From Saprospiraceae bacterium (GTDB lineage Bacteria > Bacteroidota > Bacteroidia > Chitinophagales > Saprospiraceae), in contig JADKBO010000006.1 in the NCBI GenBank assembly GCA_016715105.1, positions 310,001-374,000 on the forward strand: 64,000 bases of DNA. The letters run 5' to 3'. This document shows, piece after piece, positions 46,212-56,343 of the stretch. Position 1 is the first letter of the stretch. The number at the start of each line of letters is the position of its first letter. Below the pieces are notes generated by a model, which saw only the letters and a list, made by a program, of their open reading frames with translations, was not told the origin of the DNA and searched no databases. The position numbers and the translations under genes are program-made.

Positions 46212-48936
46212 CTATATTTTATAGGATAAAGTCAGATTAAATTGTCTACCTGGGTTGAAGCTATCAAATATTGCTTCTGATCCATCTTTGGTATTGTAGG
46301 TTCTCCATTTTTTAGAGTTCAACATGTTTTCACCACCGATGCTTATTCCATATTGTTTGTCTGCTCCAAACTGCTTGGCCAAACGGAAATTCAATGCTGG
46401 TAATGGATTTTCGTAAACGTCCTCGATTCTGCCTGCTCCAACTATAGAAAGCCTTCTCGCCTGAACATTGTATGAAATAGAACCTTCCCAACCTTTTTCT
46501 CTATCAATATACGAGATGTTGGCATTGAATATCTGAGGAGAAAGTCCTACTAATGGCAATCCAGATTTCACGTAAGTATAGTTCATACCAACGTTGAAGT
46601 GTGATAAAGATGCTGTTACAAAATCAAGGCTTTTATTTACTTCAATTTCAAATCCAAAAACATTTGTATCATCCAAATTCTTTGGTTGATAGTTTGTCGG
46701 AGTAGCAGGGTCAAATACCACCAACTGAATAGGATCAATGAACTGTTTGAAGAAAACACTGGCAGAAATCAGTTGCCCTCCTCCCAAAAATCTTTCAAGT
46801 CTGATATCCGCGTTGTTGATACTAGATTGTTTTAAATTAATGTTTCCAAGGAAAGTTCTACCTGTAATTCTATCTTGAATTTGTGCGACAGAGTTTTCTT
46901 TGAAAGAAGGCCTTGCTACAGTCCTATTGGCAGATGCCCTCAGATTTAAATTTTCAGTAAGGTTGACCAATAGATTGGCAGACGGTAATACATTCAGCTT
47001 GTCAAGGATTTTTTCATTTTTAAGTTTGATATCTCCTTGGTTGTTTTGTCCAGTATAAAAATTGTCCGCCTTTTCTACTCTTGCGCCGTATGTAAGTTTT
47101 ACTTTTTTGCTCAATGGCAATTCATTCATTACATATCCTGATATTACTTGCGGTCTAGCATTAAAAGTATTCGCAGGTTCATAGTTCCCAACTATATAAA
47201 TTCCATTTGGATTTTCTTGAGACCAAACATTTTGATCAAGAATATTTTGTCTGGATCACCATTTATTCCAAGGGTAGTTTGATTTCTTGGCTGGAACAAA
47301 TAATTGTATATTTCAAAATCTCTCTCTTTAAAAGTAGCGTATAATCCCGTTTTCAATTTTGAATCTAGCCCTTTGACCTTAAAGTTGTATACAAAATCTA
47401 CTCTTCCATTGTAGCTGATTTCATCAAGATACCTGTATATTCTGCTCACCTCTGCCCCAACAGCCGGTCTGATCAAAGGCTGTCCATCAAAATTATCGAA
47501 ACCAGTTGTTTTAATGTCTGGCTCATCCACATTGACAAGACTTGGAGAAAGTTTCCAATCCAATTCATATTTACCTTTGGCAAATGCATGATTACCTGTT
47601 AAGCCTATATTGGTGATGGCTCTTTGGTAATATTCGAGGTTATCTCTTACAATCAAAGAATTGTTAAATACCAAATCCTCCTGAGTAAAAATACCTGCTT
47701 TTTGCTCACCACTCTGTACATGGAGTGCCTGTAAGCTAAGTTTATGGTTTTATATGTGTAGGATAGTCCTCCCAAAGCACTCCACTGATTTACAGTTTCA
47801 CTCAACTTTCCAAATGACTTTCTGCTTTGAAAATAACTATTATCATTCGCATCCCGATAGTATTCATTGAAAATAGCGTTTTCATAATGGTTAAAATTCT
47901 CAACATAATTCACACCTGCGAATAATCCCAAAGTGTGGCTGCCAAAGTTTTTTTGATTTCCGACAGAGATGCTAAGGCTTTTGTTTAAATCATTGAGCGT
48001 GGTTTTCGCTGCCAATTCCTTGTTGAAGGCGTTTGTTAATGATGTGAGCCTTGGGTCATTTTTTGATACATCAGGAAAATCTTGAAATTTGCTAAAAGGC
48101 AATTTTCGGTATCCATTATCAAATCCCAACCAGTCTGTGCTTGAACCCTTATACCCAAGAAAATCCTTTTTGAAGCTCATACTTGGATTGTATGATACTC
48201 CAGCTGAAGCCGAAAACGTAAACTTTTCAGGAAAATCCTTGGTAATAATATTTACAGCACCTCCTGAAAAATCTCCAGGTAGGTCTGGTGAGAAAGTTTT
48301 ATATACGATGAGATTATCTATGAGGTTTGTTGGAAATAAATCCATTTGCACAGAATTTCTGTCTGGATCAAGGCCTGGAATTTCTACAGAATTTAAAATG
48401 GTTTTGGTGTACCTGTCACCTAAACCACGCACAACTACGTGTTTTCCTCCTTCAACAGATACTCCAGTTACCCTACGGAATGCTTCACCTGCATTTCCGT
48501 CACCAGTTCTTTTGATACTAGATGAACTTACTCCGTCTATCAAGTTTACAGATCTTTGTTTGATGGTTGCAAGTGCTGTTTCGGTATTCCTCATTTGAGT
48601 CGCCGTTACAACTACTTCATCCAGCAGTTCTGTTTCTTCCTTCATTCTTACATCCAGAAGAGTGACCTTGCCAGCATTGATGACTAACTCGCTAATTGGT
48701 AAGTCAGAATACCCTAGATATGAAAATGTAATGGTGTAAGTACCAGGAGCAAGATCGAAACTGTATGCCCCATCGAGGTCAGTAGTTGTTCCGTTAGACA
48801 GTTCATTGATGAAAACATTGGCAAACATGATGGCTTCTCCCGTTTCATCGTCTATGGCTTTACCTCTGACAGTTCCGGATTGAGCAAACAATTGCAAGGA
48901 GATAGCTACTAAAAATAGCGTAAAAAGATTTTTCAT
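46212..48936 (-). pseudogene. TonB-dependent outer-membrane receptor with two frameshifts
   Basis: The N-terminal part (48936 to about 47750) has a signal peptide, a carboxypeptidase-regulatory domain (DLDGAYSFDLAPGTYTITFSY), and a plug (KHVVVRGLGDRYTKTILNSVEIPGLDPDRN). It then shifts frame near 47740 (a TATAAAACC run needs one more A to give YKNHKLSLQALHV). It shifts again near 47240, where AAAA should be AAAAA to give DKNILDQNVWSQE. The barrel ends in QFNLTLSYKI. With both corrections a receptor of about 900 aa results. It is not SusC-like. Both indels are homopolymer undercalls, so the gene may be intact in the organism. Confidence 0.8.
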
Positions 48937-48970
48937 TTAATATTTAACTTTAGTTTTTAAAAAAAATAAA

Positions 48971-49011
48971 AGAAAGAAGGAACATTATTTTGGGAAGTGT
49001 TCCTTCTTTCT
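48971..49011 (-). terminator. 14-bp perfect hairpin between the beta-helix lipoprotein and TonB receptor genes
   Basis: AGAAAGAAGGAACA (48971-48984) pairs with TGTTCCTTCTTTCT (48998-49011) around a 13-base loop. On the minus strand it is followed by CTTTTATTTTTT, a good T tract. It lies 28 bases after the lipoprotein stop and 35 bases before the receptor ATG, so it may act as a terminator or set the ratio of the two products. Confidence 0.75.
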
Positions 49012-49038
49012 GATTGAGAATTTATTTTCAGAATGTGA

Positions 49039-50530
49039 TTATTTCAATTCATTGTTTAAAGCTGTCCAAGTCCAGCTGTTGAAAACTGTTTTGTTTGCAC
49101 CAACAGTTGCAGTAGCCACAACTTTATTGTTTAAAGTAGCAACAGCAGCATCTAATAGACCTTGTTTTTCAGTAGTGAGACAACTTGCAGCTCCACCTCT
49201 CAAATAAAGGTTTGCAATTGAGGCAGCGGTAAGTGTTGCAGAAACTACTTCACAATCTTTGATTATCAATTTACCAGCTTGAGCTCTAGCCCAGGCCTGT
49301 GAATTCAGGTCACCACAATTTGCATCAAAACCAGCAGATACAGAAATATTCTTACCATCTTTAAATCCTATCCAAGAAACATTTTGGACGGTTCCTTGGG
49401 CTGCATCTTTGAAATCAGCTCCAGAAGTAACTAACTGATCAGTAGCAATGATGGAACCATTTTTAAGTGTGAAGAGTCCGTCTACATAGGTAGTTCCTTC
49501 TGGACCATCAATTTCTAGCCCTTCATCAGTTGTGCCGCCTCCCATAATCACATAGAAGTTATCTACAGTACCTGAATAGTTGAAATCAAAGTCTATTGCG
49601 TCATCATCCTGATAAGCAACTATCACATTTTTCACATTTACAGTTCCTCCAAATATTTCTAATCCGTCATCTTTATTAGCGACGATTTCGATGTTTTCAA
49701 CCACTGTTCCAGATCCAACTCCACCTAGGGTAATACCATTTATTTCATTGCCATCGCCAATGAAGTGCTCCACCAAATCTGACAGAAACATACTTGAGCA
49801 CACCTGAGTTATCCGTTGGATTATTACCACCATATTTACCGTAAACTACATCACCTGGAATTCCTTCAATCTGCGTTTCTGTATCACCATTGGTTGCTGA
49901 GATGGGTGCCATTCCTAAAACAATTAAGCCACCCCATTTTCCAAAATCCAATTTGGTCAAGGTACTATTGATTTGACCTGGCTGTATACCATCAAGTATA
50001 GAAGTGAAAATGATGGGCTTTGCTGCTGTTCCTTCTGCTATGATTTTAGCACCTTTTGCAATGACCAATGCAGTAGCCAAAGATCCTATACCTTCCCTAC
50101 CTTTGATGATGGTACCAGGTTCAATTGTCAAAGTAGCACCGTTGGTAACATATACTTTAGTAGCCAATTCATATATTTTATCGGCTGTCCAAGTCGTGTT
50201 GGCACTTATGGTTCCACTAACTACTACAGGTATCACAGGATTATTTTTACAGTTACAATCAGCAGCGTCTAGGTATTGGTTTGCACCACAAGTTTTTCCA
50301 GCACAAGCTTGGCTAGATACACACTGACAAGTTGTTGCATTTAGTATTTCATTAGCAGCACATGTTTTACCACTACAAGGTAAAGTAGAAACGCAATTAC
50401 AAGTTAAGGCATCTAAAACCTCACCTGCAGCGCATGTTTTTCCATCACAAGGCTCATCTTCACCGCAAGAAACCAAAGTGATACTTGCAAAGCCCAACAT
50501 CAATAAAAATAGTACGTTAAATTTCATCAT
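49039..50530 (-). pseudogene. Beta-helix lipoprotein with three Cys-rich repeats, frameshifted
   Basis: The start MMKFNVLFLLMLGFASITLVSC is an SPII signal. Three tandem repeats of the type CxGKTCAANEILNxxTCxC follow (residues about 28-93), then a parallel beta-helix-like region (GATLTIEPGTIIKG, KWGGLIVLG) of the kind seen in secreted Bacteroidota proteins. The frame breaks at about 49768: one extra base separates VRFGGA from IGDGNEINGITLGGVGSG. With that removed the protein is about 490 aa. Upstream of the TonB receptor gene, it may be its surface partner, but this is inferred. Confidence 0.75.
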
Positions 50531-50833
50531 TCTTGTTTTTTAGTTTGATGTCGCAAACATACCGCCGCAGTAACTCTCCAATGTTTCGATAAAATTACCT
50601 GTGTGTTAAAAGTGTGACTAATTTGGTAACATTGAGTTAACATTAAAAAGGGCTACTCAACAGAATTTTGCATTATTATCTTGTTGATTTTCAGACATTA
50701 GTATATTAGACCATTGATAATGGATGAAGCGAAAGGAATATGCTATGTGATGGTTTTGCTATTGAAAATCAATCATTTTTGTAAGAAATGAGGGTAATTT
50801 TCAGCGTTGGAGCTGTTGTTTTTCTAGAAGTTA
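50531..50833. other. Intergenic stretch with no recognisable feature
   Basis: About 300 AT-rich bases between the lipoprotein start and the Crp/Fnr stop. I see no gene, hairpin or repeat; it should hold the lipoprotein promoter. Confidence 0.4.
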
Positions 50834-51427
50834 TTACACCATCAAAGCCATGCGTGATCTGATGCGACTCAGGGATTCTGGTTTCACGCCAATATAACTG
50901 GCAATTTGGTATTGAGGGGCATTGGAAATAATTTCTGGCCGCTCTTTGAGTAAATTGAGGTAACGTTGTTCTGGGCTTGCAGCTAAATATTGTTGTATGC
51001 GATTCCTGTAAAGCGAAAATTTTATTTCAGAGGCTGTTCTGCTGAGCATTCCCAATCTGGGAAATTTTCTGTACATCTCTTCTTCATCTTGTTGGGTAAG
51101 GCCACTTACAACACATTCAGTAATACACTCCCAATTCAATTCTGTAGGTTTTTGACTATTTATACTTTGCACATCAGACAGTATATCGTCAGCCAAATAC
51201 CATTCAGTTGTTTGTTCACCATCCTGTATTTGCCGCCATTCTCTTACAATTCCAGAGATAACCGAGTAACATGTCTTTATGTAATTCCCGCTGGTCATGA
51301 TGAAATCACCTTTCTTCAATTTGATCGTTTTTACAACACGATTGAGATGGGCAAGTTCTTCCGTAGAAAGCATACTTCCGCACTCATCAATCAGTTCTTC
51401 GTGATTATCCCTTTCGTCACCAGTCAT
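50834..51427 (-). CDS. Crp/Fnr-family transcriptional regulator
   Basis: 197 aa. An N-terminal cyclic-nucleotide-binding-like beta-roll (about 20-115, KLKKGDFIMTSGNYIKTCYSVISGIV) precedes a helix-turn-helix near the end (QYQIASYIGVKPESLSRIRSRM). The length matches the short Bacteroidota Crp/Fnr group without clear cAMP ligands. It is likely a sensor of redox state or an unknown ligand. Neighbouring genes give no hint of the target. Confidence 0.85.
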   Translation of the reverse strand: MTGDERDNHEELIDECGSMLSTEELAHLNRVVKTIKLKKGDFIMTSGNYIKTCYSVISGIVREWRQIQDGEQTTEWYLADDILSDVQSINSQKPTELNWECITECVVSGLTQQDEEEMYRKFPRLGMLSRTASEIKFSLYRNRIQQYLAASPEQRYLNLLKERPEIISNAPQYQIASYIGVKPESLSRIRSRMALMV

Positions 51428-51559
51428 TTGGAAAGCATCATTAAATGATTAATAATGTATAAAAATACACTATTATCTCTTGCTCGACAAAATGGCTAGT
51501 TCATTTTTATGTTTTGAATTTGTCTTTTAACTAACCCAAACGAAATTGCAAGCTTGTTC

Positions 51560-52520
51560 TTAAGATTTAATGATGATGCTACCGATTTTCTGGCCAGTCA
51601 GCGCATATTTAAAAGCCTCATTGATATTGCTCAACTCATATTCTCTATCCAGCAATGGATTAAACTCACCTTTTATCAGTAGCTCATTTACAAAAGTCAA
51701 ACTTTTTTTAATGTCCAGTGGTAATGGGAAACTTCACTTTTTTGCCTGGTAAAAGTGGTGTGATTAAAGATAAAATGGGATTTTGTGACCACGGCCCTAA
51801 TTCAGAAGAAATGTATACGCCTCCCTTCATTAAAAGATGTTTGCATTCAAAAAATGTAGATTTCCCTACGCAATCAAAAATATAATGATATCTGATCTCA
51901 TCCTTTAAAAATGCTTTTGTAACAAAATTATAAACCTTATTTACACCCCATGCTTTAATGGTTTCTTCATAACCTGGAGCACAAACTACCGTAAGCTCAC
52001 AACCCTTATAAACCAACATTTGAGTCACAGCAGATCCTATTGCACCCGTTCCACCATTTACCAAAATCTTCTTAGTCGCATCGATTTTCACTTTATCTAA
52101 AAAGTAAAAACCGTAATGCGCTCCTTCACATGATGCAGCTGCCATTTCGTGAGACAAAAATTCGGGTTTTTTAAATATGGCCCGTGTGACATCAATACAT
52201 GCATATTGAGCATGGGTTTTCAATCCTATATCGTAGAATCCATAAACTTCATCTCCTACTTCAAAAGTAGTAACAGATTCTCCCTTTTTAACTATGACTC
52301 CAGAAAAATCAGTACCATAGATTTCTGCACTTGGTCGCCAAAAACCAAAAGCAAATCTTACCACAAATGGCTTACCAGATTGCACACCTGTATCCGTTCT
52401 ATTTACGGTTCGGGCCAATATTTTGACTAAAATTTCTTTGGAATTTGGTTCAGGAATGGGCACTTCTTTGATAACTAAATCATCTGGAGTTCCGTATTTA
52501 GGCTGGAAGCAGGCTATCAT
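51560..52520 (-). pseudogene. Zinc-less MDR (quinone reductase-like) oxidoreductase, frameshifted near the C-terminus
   Basis: The N-terminal part has the alcohol-dehydrogenase-like fold (IYGTDFSGVIVKKGESVTTFEVGDEVYGF) and the NAD(P)-binding motif VNGGTGAIGSAVTQ. It terminates early at 51708. Downstream bases in another frame read PLPLDIKKSLTFVNELLIKG and then EYELSNINEAFKYALTGQKIG to a stop at 51560-51562. Removing one C from the CCC at about 51731 joins them into one about 320 aa protein. The intact form would be an NADPH-dependent enone or quinone reductase; substrate unknown. Confidence 0.82.
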
Positions 52521-52724
52521 TTGTTGAATTTAAGTGATCAAATTTATTTAGATTGAAAAAATGAGTGAGAAGAATTATTGCCCACTGATATTTCTCTACA
52601 AAATAAAAGCAGTGAAACATCCTTTTCATTGACTTAAGTTAAGAAATAAGCAAATTCATCAAAAATTTGAATGAAATCTGATATTGAATTCATTGCAGAG
52701 CACAGAGCAATTAACTCCAGTTAC

Positions 52725-53320
52725 TTATTCAAACGTTATAGCAAAACCTCCATAGCCTCCATGGTGAGCCAAAGAAAGAAAGCAAGCTGATTTTACCCCA
52801 CTTTCATATACATTGGGTATTCCTAATTCATCTTTGCGGACCTCAATTGGTTGTGTTGAATCCATATTTTCACTAAACCAATTGATCAAAGACGTTCTGA
52901 CTCCCGCTCGTTGTGTTTGATAATTGGTAGGTACAATTGGAAATATTTCTGAAACATATTTAATAGAATGGCCACTTGGTATAGCAGTTGTGTGGATGCA
53001 ATCCCGTTCTATTTTACTTTTAAAATCAAAGCAAGATTCTCCGAATTTTATCCTTCCAGTAATTCCGTTTTCATTACTAAAATGATCCTCTAAAAATTCG
53101 AATTGTTTGGGGAGAAAAACATTTTTTGATGCCTTCGGTGGATGATTTTGTAAGCACTCTCTTTGGCACTCCATAACAGCCAAACCAAAAACTCTGGATC
53201 ATCGCCCTCCAAAATAAATTGAATTTCTTTTTCTGTAAATAACTTTTGAAGAAAACCTTTCCGTTTCCAGTTACTTTCCTGCCTAGTCGCACTAATGTCA
53301 ATGACGTCATTTCCGATCAT
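52725..53320 (-). pseudogene. 4'-phosphopantetheinyl transferase, frameshifted
   Basis: Starts at ATG 53320 (MIGNDVIDI), overlapping the ACP gene by 14 bases. GNDVIDI and LLWSAKESAYKI (WSxKESxxK) carry the Mg and CoA site of Sfp/AcpS-type enzymes. The frame then switches near 53110, where runs of five T or four C occur, to read VFLPKQFEFLEDHF and on to a stop at 52725. The joined protein is about 200 aa. It converts apo-ACP to holo-ACP and is last of the eight-gene polyketide/lipid cluster. Confidence 0.8.
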
Positions 53321-53570
53321 GGTCGCCAATTTTACTGGCAATGATGTCCATTGCAGACTGCACGGTCAACATTTTATCCATGGCATCATCCTCAATGGTA
53401 ATGTCAAATTCATCCTCTACATCCAAAATGACGTCCACCAAATTGGCAGAATTGATTTTCAAATCAGCAATAAAATTGGTTTCAGCCGTGAGGTTTTCAA
53501 AAGCCTCCAAATCCTTGACATAAGGCTTTACAATTTTCTTTAATTTATCTATTAACTCTTGATTATCCAT
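53307..53570 (-). CDS. Acyl carrier protein
   Basis: 87 aa, acidic, with the four-helix ACP pattern. The phosphopantetheine-carrying Ser41 is in LKINSANLVDVILDVEDEF, where the usual DSL is NSA. The KAS gene stop (after the frame correction described there) overlaps its ATG by 8 bases, and it overlaps the transferase gene by 14. It should carry the growing acyl chain for the cluster's KAS, dehydratase and reductase and perhaps hand it to the type III polyketide synthase. Confidence 0.88.
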   Translation of the reverse strand: MDNQELIDKLKKIVKPYVKDLEAFENLTAETNFIADLKINSANLVDVILDVEDEFDITIEDDAMDKMLTVQSAMDIIASKIGDHDRK

Positions 53571-54839
53571 TTTCGAATTTTTTAAAAATCACGCAACAAT
53601 TTACATCTCCAAATCCAAAACCAGCCTTAGCCACTATTTTCAATCCAGCATTTTCAATCAACTTGGCAGGTATTTTTCCCTTGGTACAATGAATGCAATT
53701 TCAGGATGCAAATCTTCACAATTGATCGTTGGAAAAATATAGTCGTCTTTCAAACCCAAAACAGCTGCCACACTTTCAATAGATCCTGCCGCTCCTATGC
53801 AATGGCCAATCATCGATTTGAGCGAGTGAATATATGGAAAATTTGATGGTTCCCTTCCCAACGCTTCCGACCATTCCCGGACTTCATCTGGATCTTTCAT
53901 CGTGGCGGTCAGATGTCCATTGATCAAGTCTATTTCATTGGCATTAATACCAGCATTGAAGATTGCATCTTGAATACACCTTTTGATGGCCAAACCATTG
54001 GGAGCCGTCATCGAACCACCATTGCGTTGCCCACCTGAATTCACACTGCCGCCCAAAACTTCTGCATAAATCGTAGCGCCTCTTTCCTTGGCACTTTCCA
54101 AAGATTCAAGTAACAAAGCTCCCGCCCCACTTCCAGGAACAAAACCCGAAGCAGTTGCACTCAAAGGCCTGGATGCTTGTTCAGGATTATCATTGTGCCT
54201 GAAAGTCATCACCTTCATAGCATCAAAACCTCCCCAAATGTAAGGTCCATGATCACTGCAACTTCCTGCCAACATACGTTTAGCTTTTCCGTTTTGAATC
54301 CTTTCAAAGGCCATCAAAATCGCTTCTGTTCCCGTCGTACAGGCAGATGAATTGGTAGTCACCTGATTACCTAGCCCCAAAATACCTCCGAGGTAAGCGC
54401 TCACTCCACTCGTCATTGTTTGAGATACAGCATTACTGCCCAGACGTTTGACTTTTCCTTCGTCCAACAAATATGCGGATTCTCGCATTTTCTCCACACC
54501 AGAAATTCCAGTACCAAAAACGCAACCGCTATCCCAATCGACTGCATCTTCTGAGATATCCAAACCAGCGTCTTTCCACGCATCCACCCCAGCCATGCAG
54601 CCGTAAATGATTCCCGAACTATTGAAGTTTTTGAGTTGTAATTCTGTCAAATATTGAAGTGTCATTTCACGTGTAACTGGTGGAACTCCTCCAATGCAAC
54701 AAGAAAAATTCATTGCTTCCAATTGTGGGATAAACTTTATACCAGACACTCCAGCTTTGATCGCTTTTTCAAAATCGCTGATGCCCACTCCATTTGGAGA
54801 GACCACACCAAGCCCGGTTACCACTACTCTTTGCAACAT
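53563..54839 (-). CDS. Beta-ketoacyl-ACP synthase II-type enzyme, C-terminus frameshifted
   Basis: The Cys-His-His triad is complete: Cys167 in SSACTTGTEA, His309 in NGHLTAT and His346 in KSMIGHCIGAAGS. The visible frame stops at 53658 after EIAFIVPREKYLPS. If CCAAGG near 53688 is read as CCAAAGG, the sequence continues VPKGKIPAKLIENAGLK, then FGFGDVNCCVIF, the normal C-terminus, ending at 53563. It extends acyl-ACP chains by two carbons. It directly follows the FabZ-like gene (TAAATG junction). Confidence 0.9.
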
Positions 54840-55286
54840 TTAATTTGTTTTTACGATCATTCCAGACAAAATTCCATCACAAATGACCTCATTGCCTTCA
54901 TTCAGCATTTCTACTTTACACTTCAATTTTCCAAAACGGAAATATACTTTTTCCGAATAAACCGTCACTTTCTCCCCAGGATATACTGGTAAGTAAAATG
55001 ATACTTCACTTGAAGTCATGGCAAATCTAGGAGCATCCATTTCACCTTCTGCCGACTTCATCAAGTGAATTCCTAAACATACCAAGCCAATCTGTGCCAT
55101 GGTTTCAATGAGGATAACGCCTGGGGTGATGGCATAGTTTGCAAAATGCCCTTGGTAAAAATAACTGTCTTCGGGAAAGGTATATTCACCAATTACTCCC
55201 GTATCATCGGCTTTCAAAATATCATCCACAAAAAGAAATGGTCCGGAATAAGGAAGGTGATCTAGGATAAATTGATAATCTGACAT
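54840..55286 (-). CDS. 3-hydroxyacyl-ACP dehydratase, FabZ-like hotdog protein
   Basis: 148 aa from ATG at 55286 (MSDYQFILDHLPYSG); an ATG at 55304 would overlap the reductase gene. The hotdog-fold active site is present: His47 in GHFANYAITPGV and Glu61 in ETMAQIG. It removes water from 3-hydroxyacyl-ACP. It starts 1 base after the preceding stop, implying coupling in the cluster. Confidence 0.88.
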   Translation of the reverse strand: MSDYQFILDHLPYSGPFLFVDDILKADDTGVIGEYTFPEDSYFYQGHFANYAITPGVILIETMAQIGLVCLGIHLMKSAEGEMDAPRFAMTSSEVSFYLPVYPGEKVTVYSEKVYFRFGKLKCKVEMLNEGNEVICDGILSGMIVKTN

Positions 55287-55287
55287 T

Positions 55288-56088
55288 TTATTGATTTTGT
55301 TCACCGCCGTCTACGGGAATGACTGCACCATTGATCCAGGCTGCTTCAGGACAGCACAATAGAAATACCACATTTGCTACATCCTCAGGTGTGGTCATTC
55401 TTTGAAATGGGTTCCTTGTTAAAGTATATTTTTTCAATGCTTCATTTCCTGGTATCATACGAAAAGACTCTGTATCTGTCATGCCGGCTTGAATGCAATT
55501 GCACCTGATGCCATAAGGAGCAAATTCCAAAGCAATACTTCGTGATATTGATTCCAATGCGGCTTTTGCTGCCGAAACTGCCGCATAATTTTTCCAAACT
55601 TTGCGATTGCCTTCACTTGTAAAACTGATTATTCTGCTGTCTTCGGCAAACAAGCCTGCCTCAAAAACTGCCTTGACCCAATCATAAAGGCTGATAGCCA
55701 TGGATTCGATCGTCATATGAAAATCGTCGTTGGTCAAGCTACTTTCACCCTCACCAGTCAACGGTTTTAAATTTCCTCTGGCAATACTGAAAATCAAAGT
55801 CCTTAAACTTTCTCCTTCACCCATCTTTTCTTTAAGCGCCGTCAACACCTCTAGCCTCTTCTCACCATTCAAAGCATCCACATTAAAACTCAAAAATTGC
55901 ACACCCATCGATTTGATCTCCTGAAAATCTTCTTCCCGTTGATCCATCACTGACCTTCTATCACGATGCACCACACAGATATTATACCCCTCCTTCGCCA
56001 ATTTTTTAGCTGATGCCAAGCCGAGTCCCGAGGAACCTCCGAGTATCAAAGCCCAGCTTTTGTTGTATAGTTTTTTGTTTTCTGCCAT
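55288..56088 (-). CDS. SDR reductase resembling FabL enoyl-ACP reductase
   Basis: 266 aa. The Rossmann motif GGSSGLGLA is at 17-25. The catalytic Tyr168 and Lys175 are spaced by six residues (YAAVSAAK), which is the enoyl-reductase spacing (FabI/FabL), not the YxxxK of ketoreductases such as FabG. The end PVDGGEQ is also FabL-like. It likely reduces the enoyl-ACP made by the dehydratase. A ketoreductase role cannot be ruled out, and no other ketoreductase is in the cluster. Confidence 0.85.
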   Translation of the reverse strand: MAENKKLYNKSWALILGGSSGLGLASAKKLAKEGYNICVVHRDRRSVMDQREEDFQEIKSMGVQFLSFNVDALNGEKRLEVLTALKEKMGEGESLRTLIFSIARGNLKPLTGEGESSLTNDDFHMTIESMAISLYDWVKAVFEAGLFAEDSRIISFTSEGNRKVWKNYAAVSAAKAALESISRSIALEFAPYGIRCNCIQAGMTDTESFRMIPGNEALKKYTLTRNPFQRMTTPEDVANVVFLLCCPEAAWINGAVIPVDGGEQNQ

Positions 56089-56199
56089 GTGTTAATAAAC
56101 TCCTCAAGGTAAGAAATGTTATCAGAATTCAGTTTTCAGTTTTTTTTATTTGTTGAGCCGGGAATTATTTAAGACAGTGATGAGATGATGTTGTATGAT

Positions 56200-56343
56200 T
56201 TAGAATTTGAGCTCTGCCTCGAGCCGCGAGTTTCGAGCCACGAGATAGCCAATTTGAAAGTTCCGCAGTTCAGCAATTTTGCAGTTTCGCATTTTATCAG
56301 TTCAGCGATTTTGCAATTCTGCAGTTTCGCAGTTCAGCCATCA
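56200..56343. repeat. Low-complexity repeat between the PKS and reductase genes
   Basis: The 255-base gap after the PKS stop contains repeated words GCAGTTCAGC, GCAGTTTCGCA and TTTTGCA in two imperfect copies of about 37 bases (56269-56345). CGAGTTTCGAGCCA at 56227-56240 is the exact reverse complement of a word at 8921-8934 in the mini-hairpin array. It may be an unlabelled mobile repeat or a promoter-proximal spacer. Confidence 0.55.
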
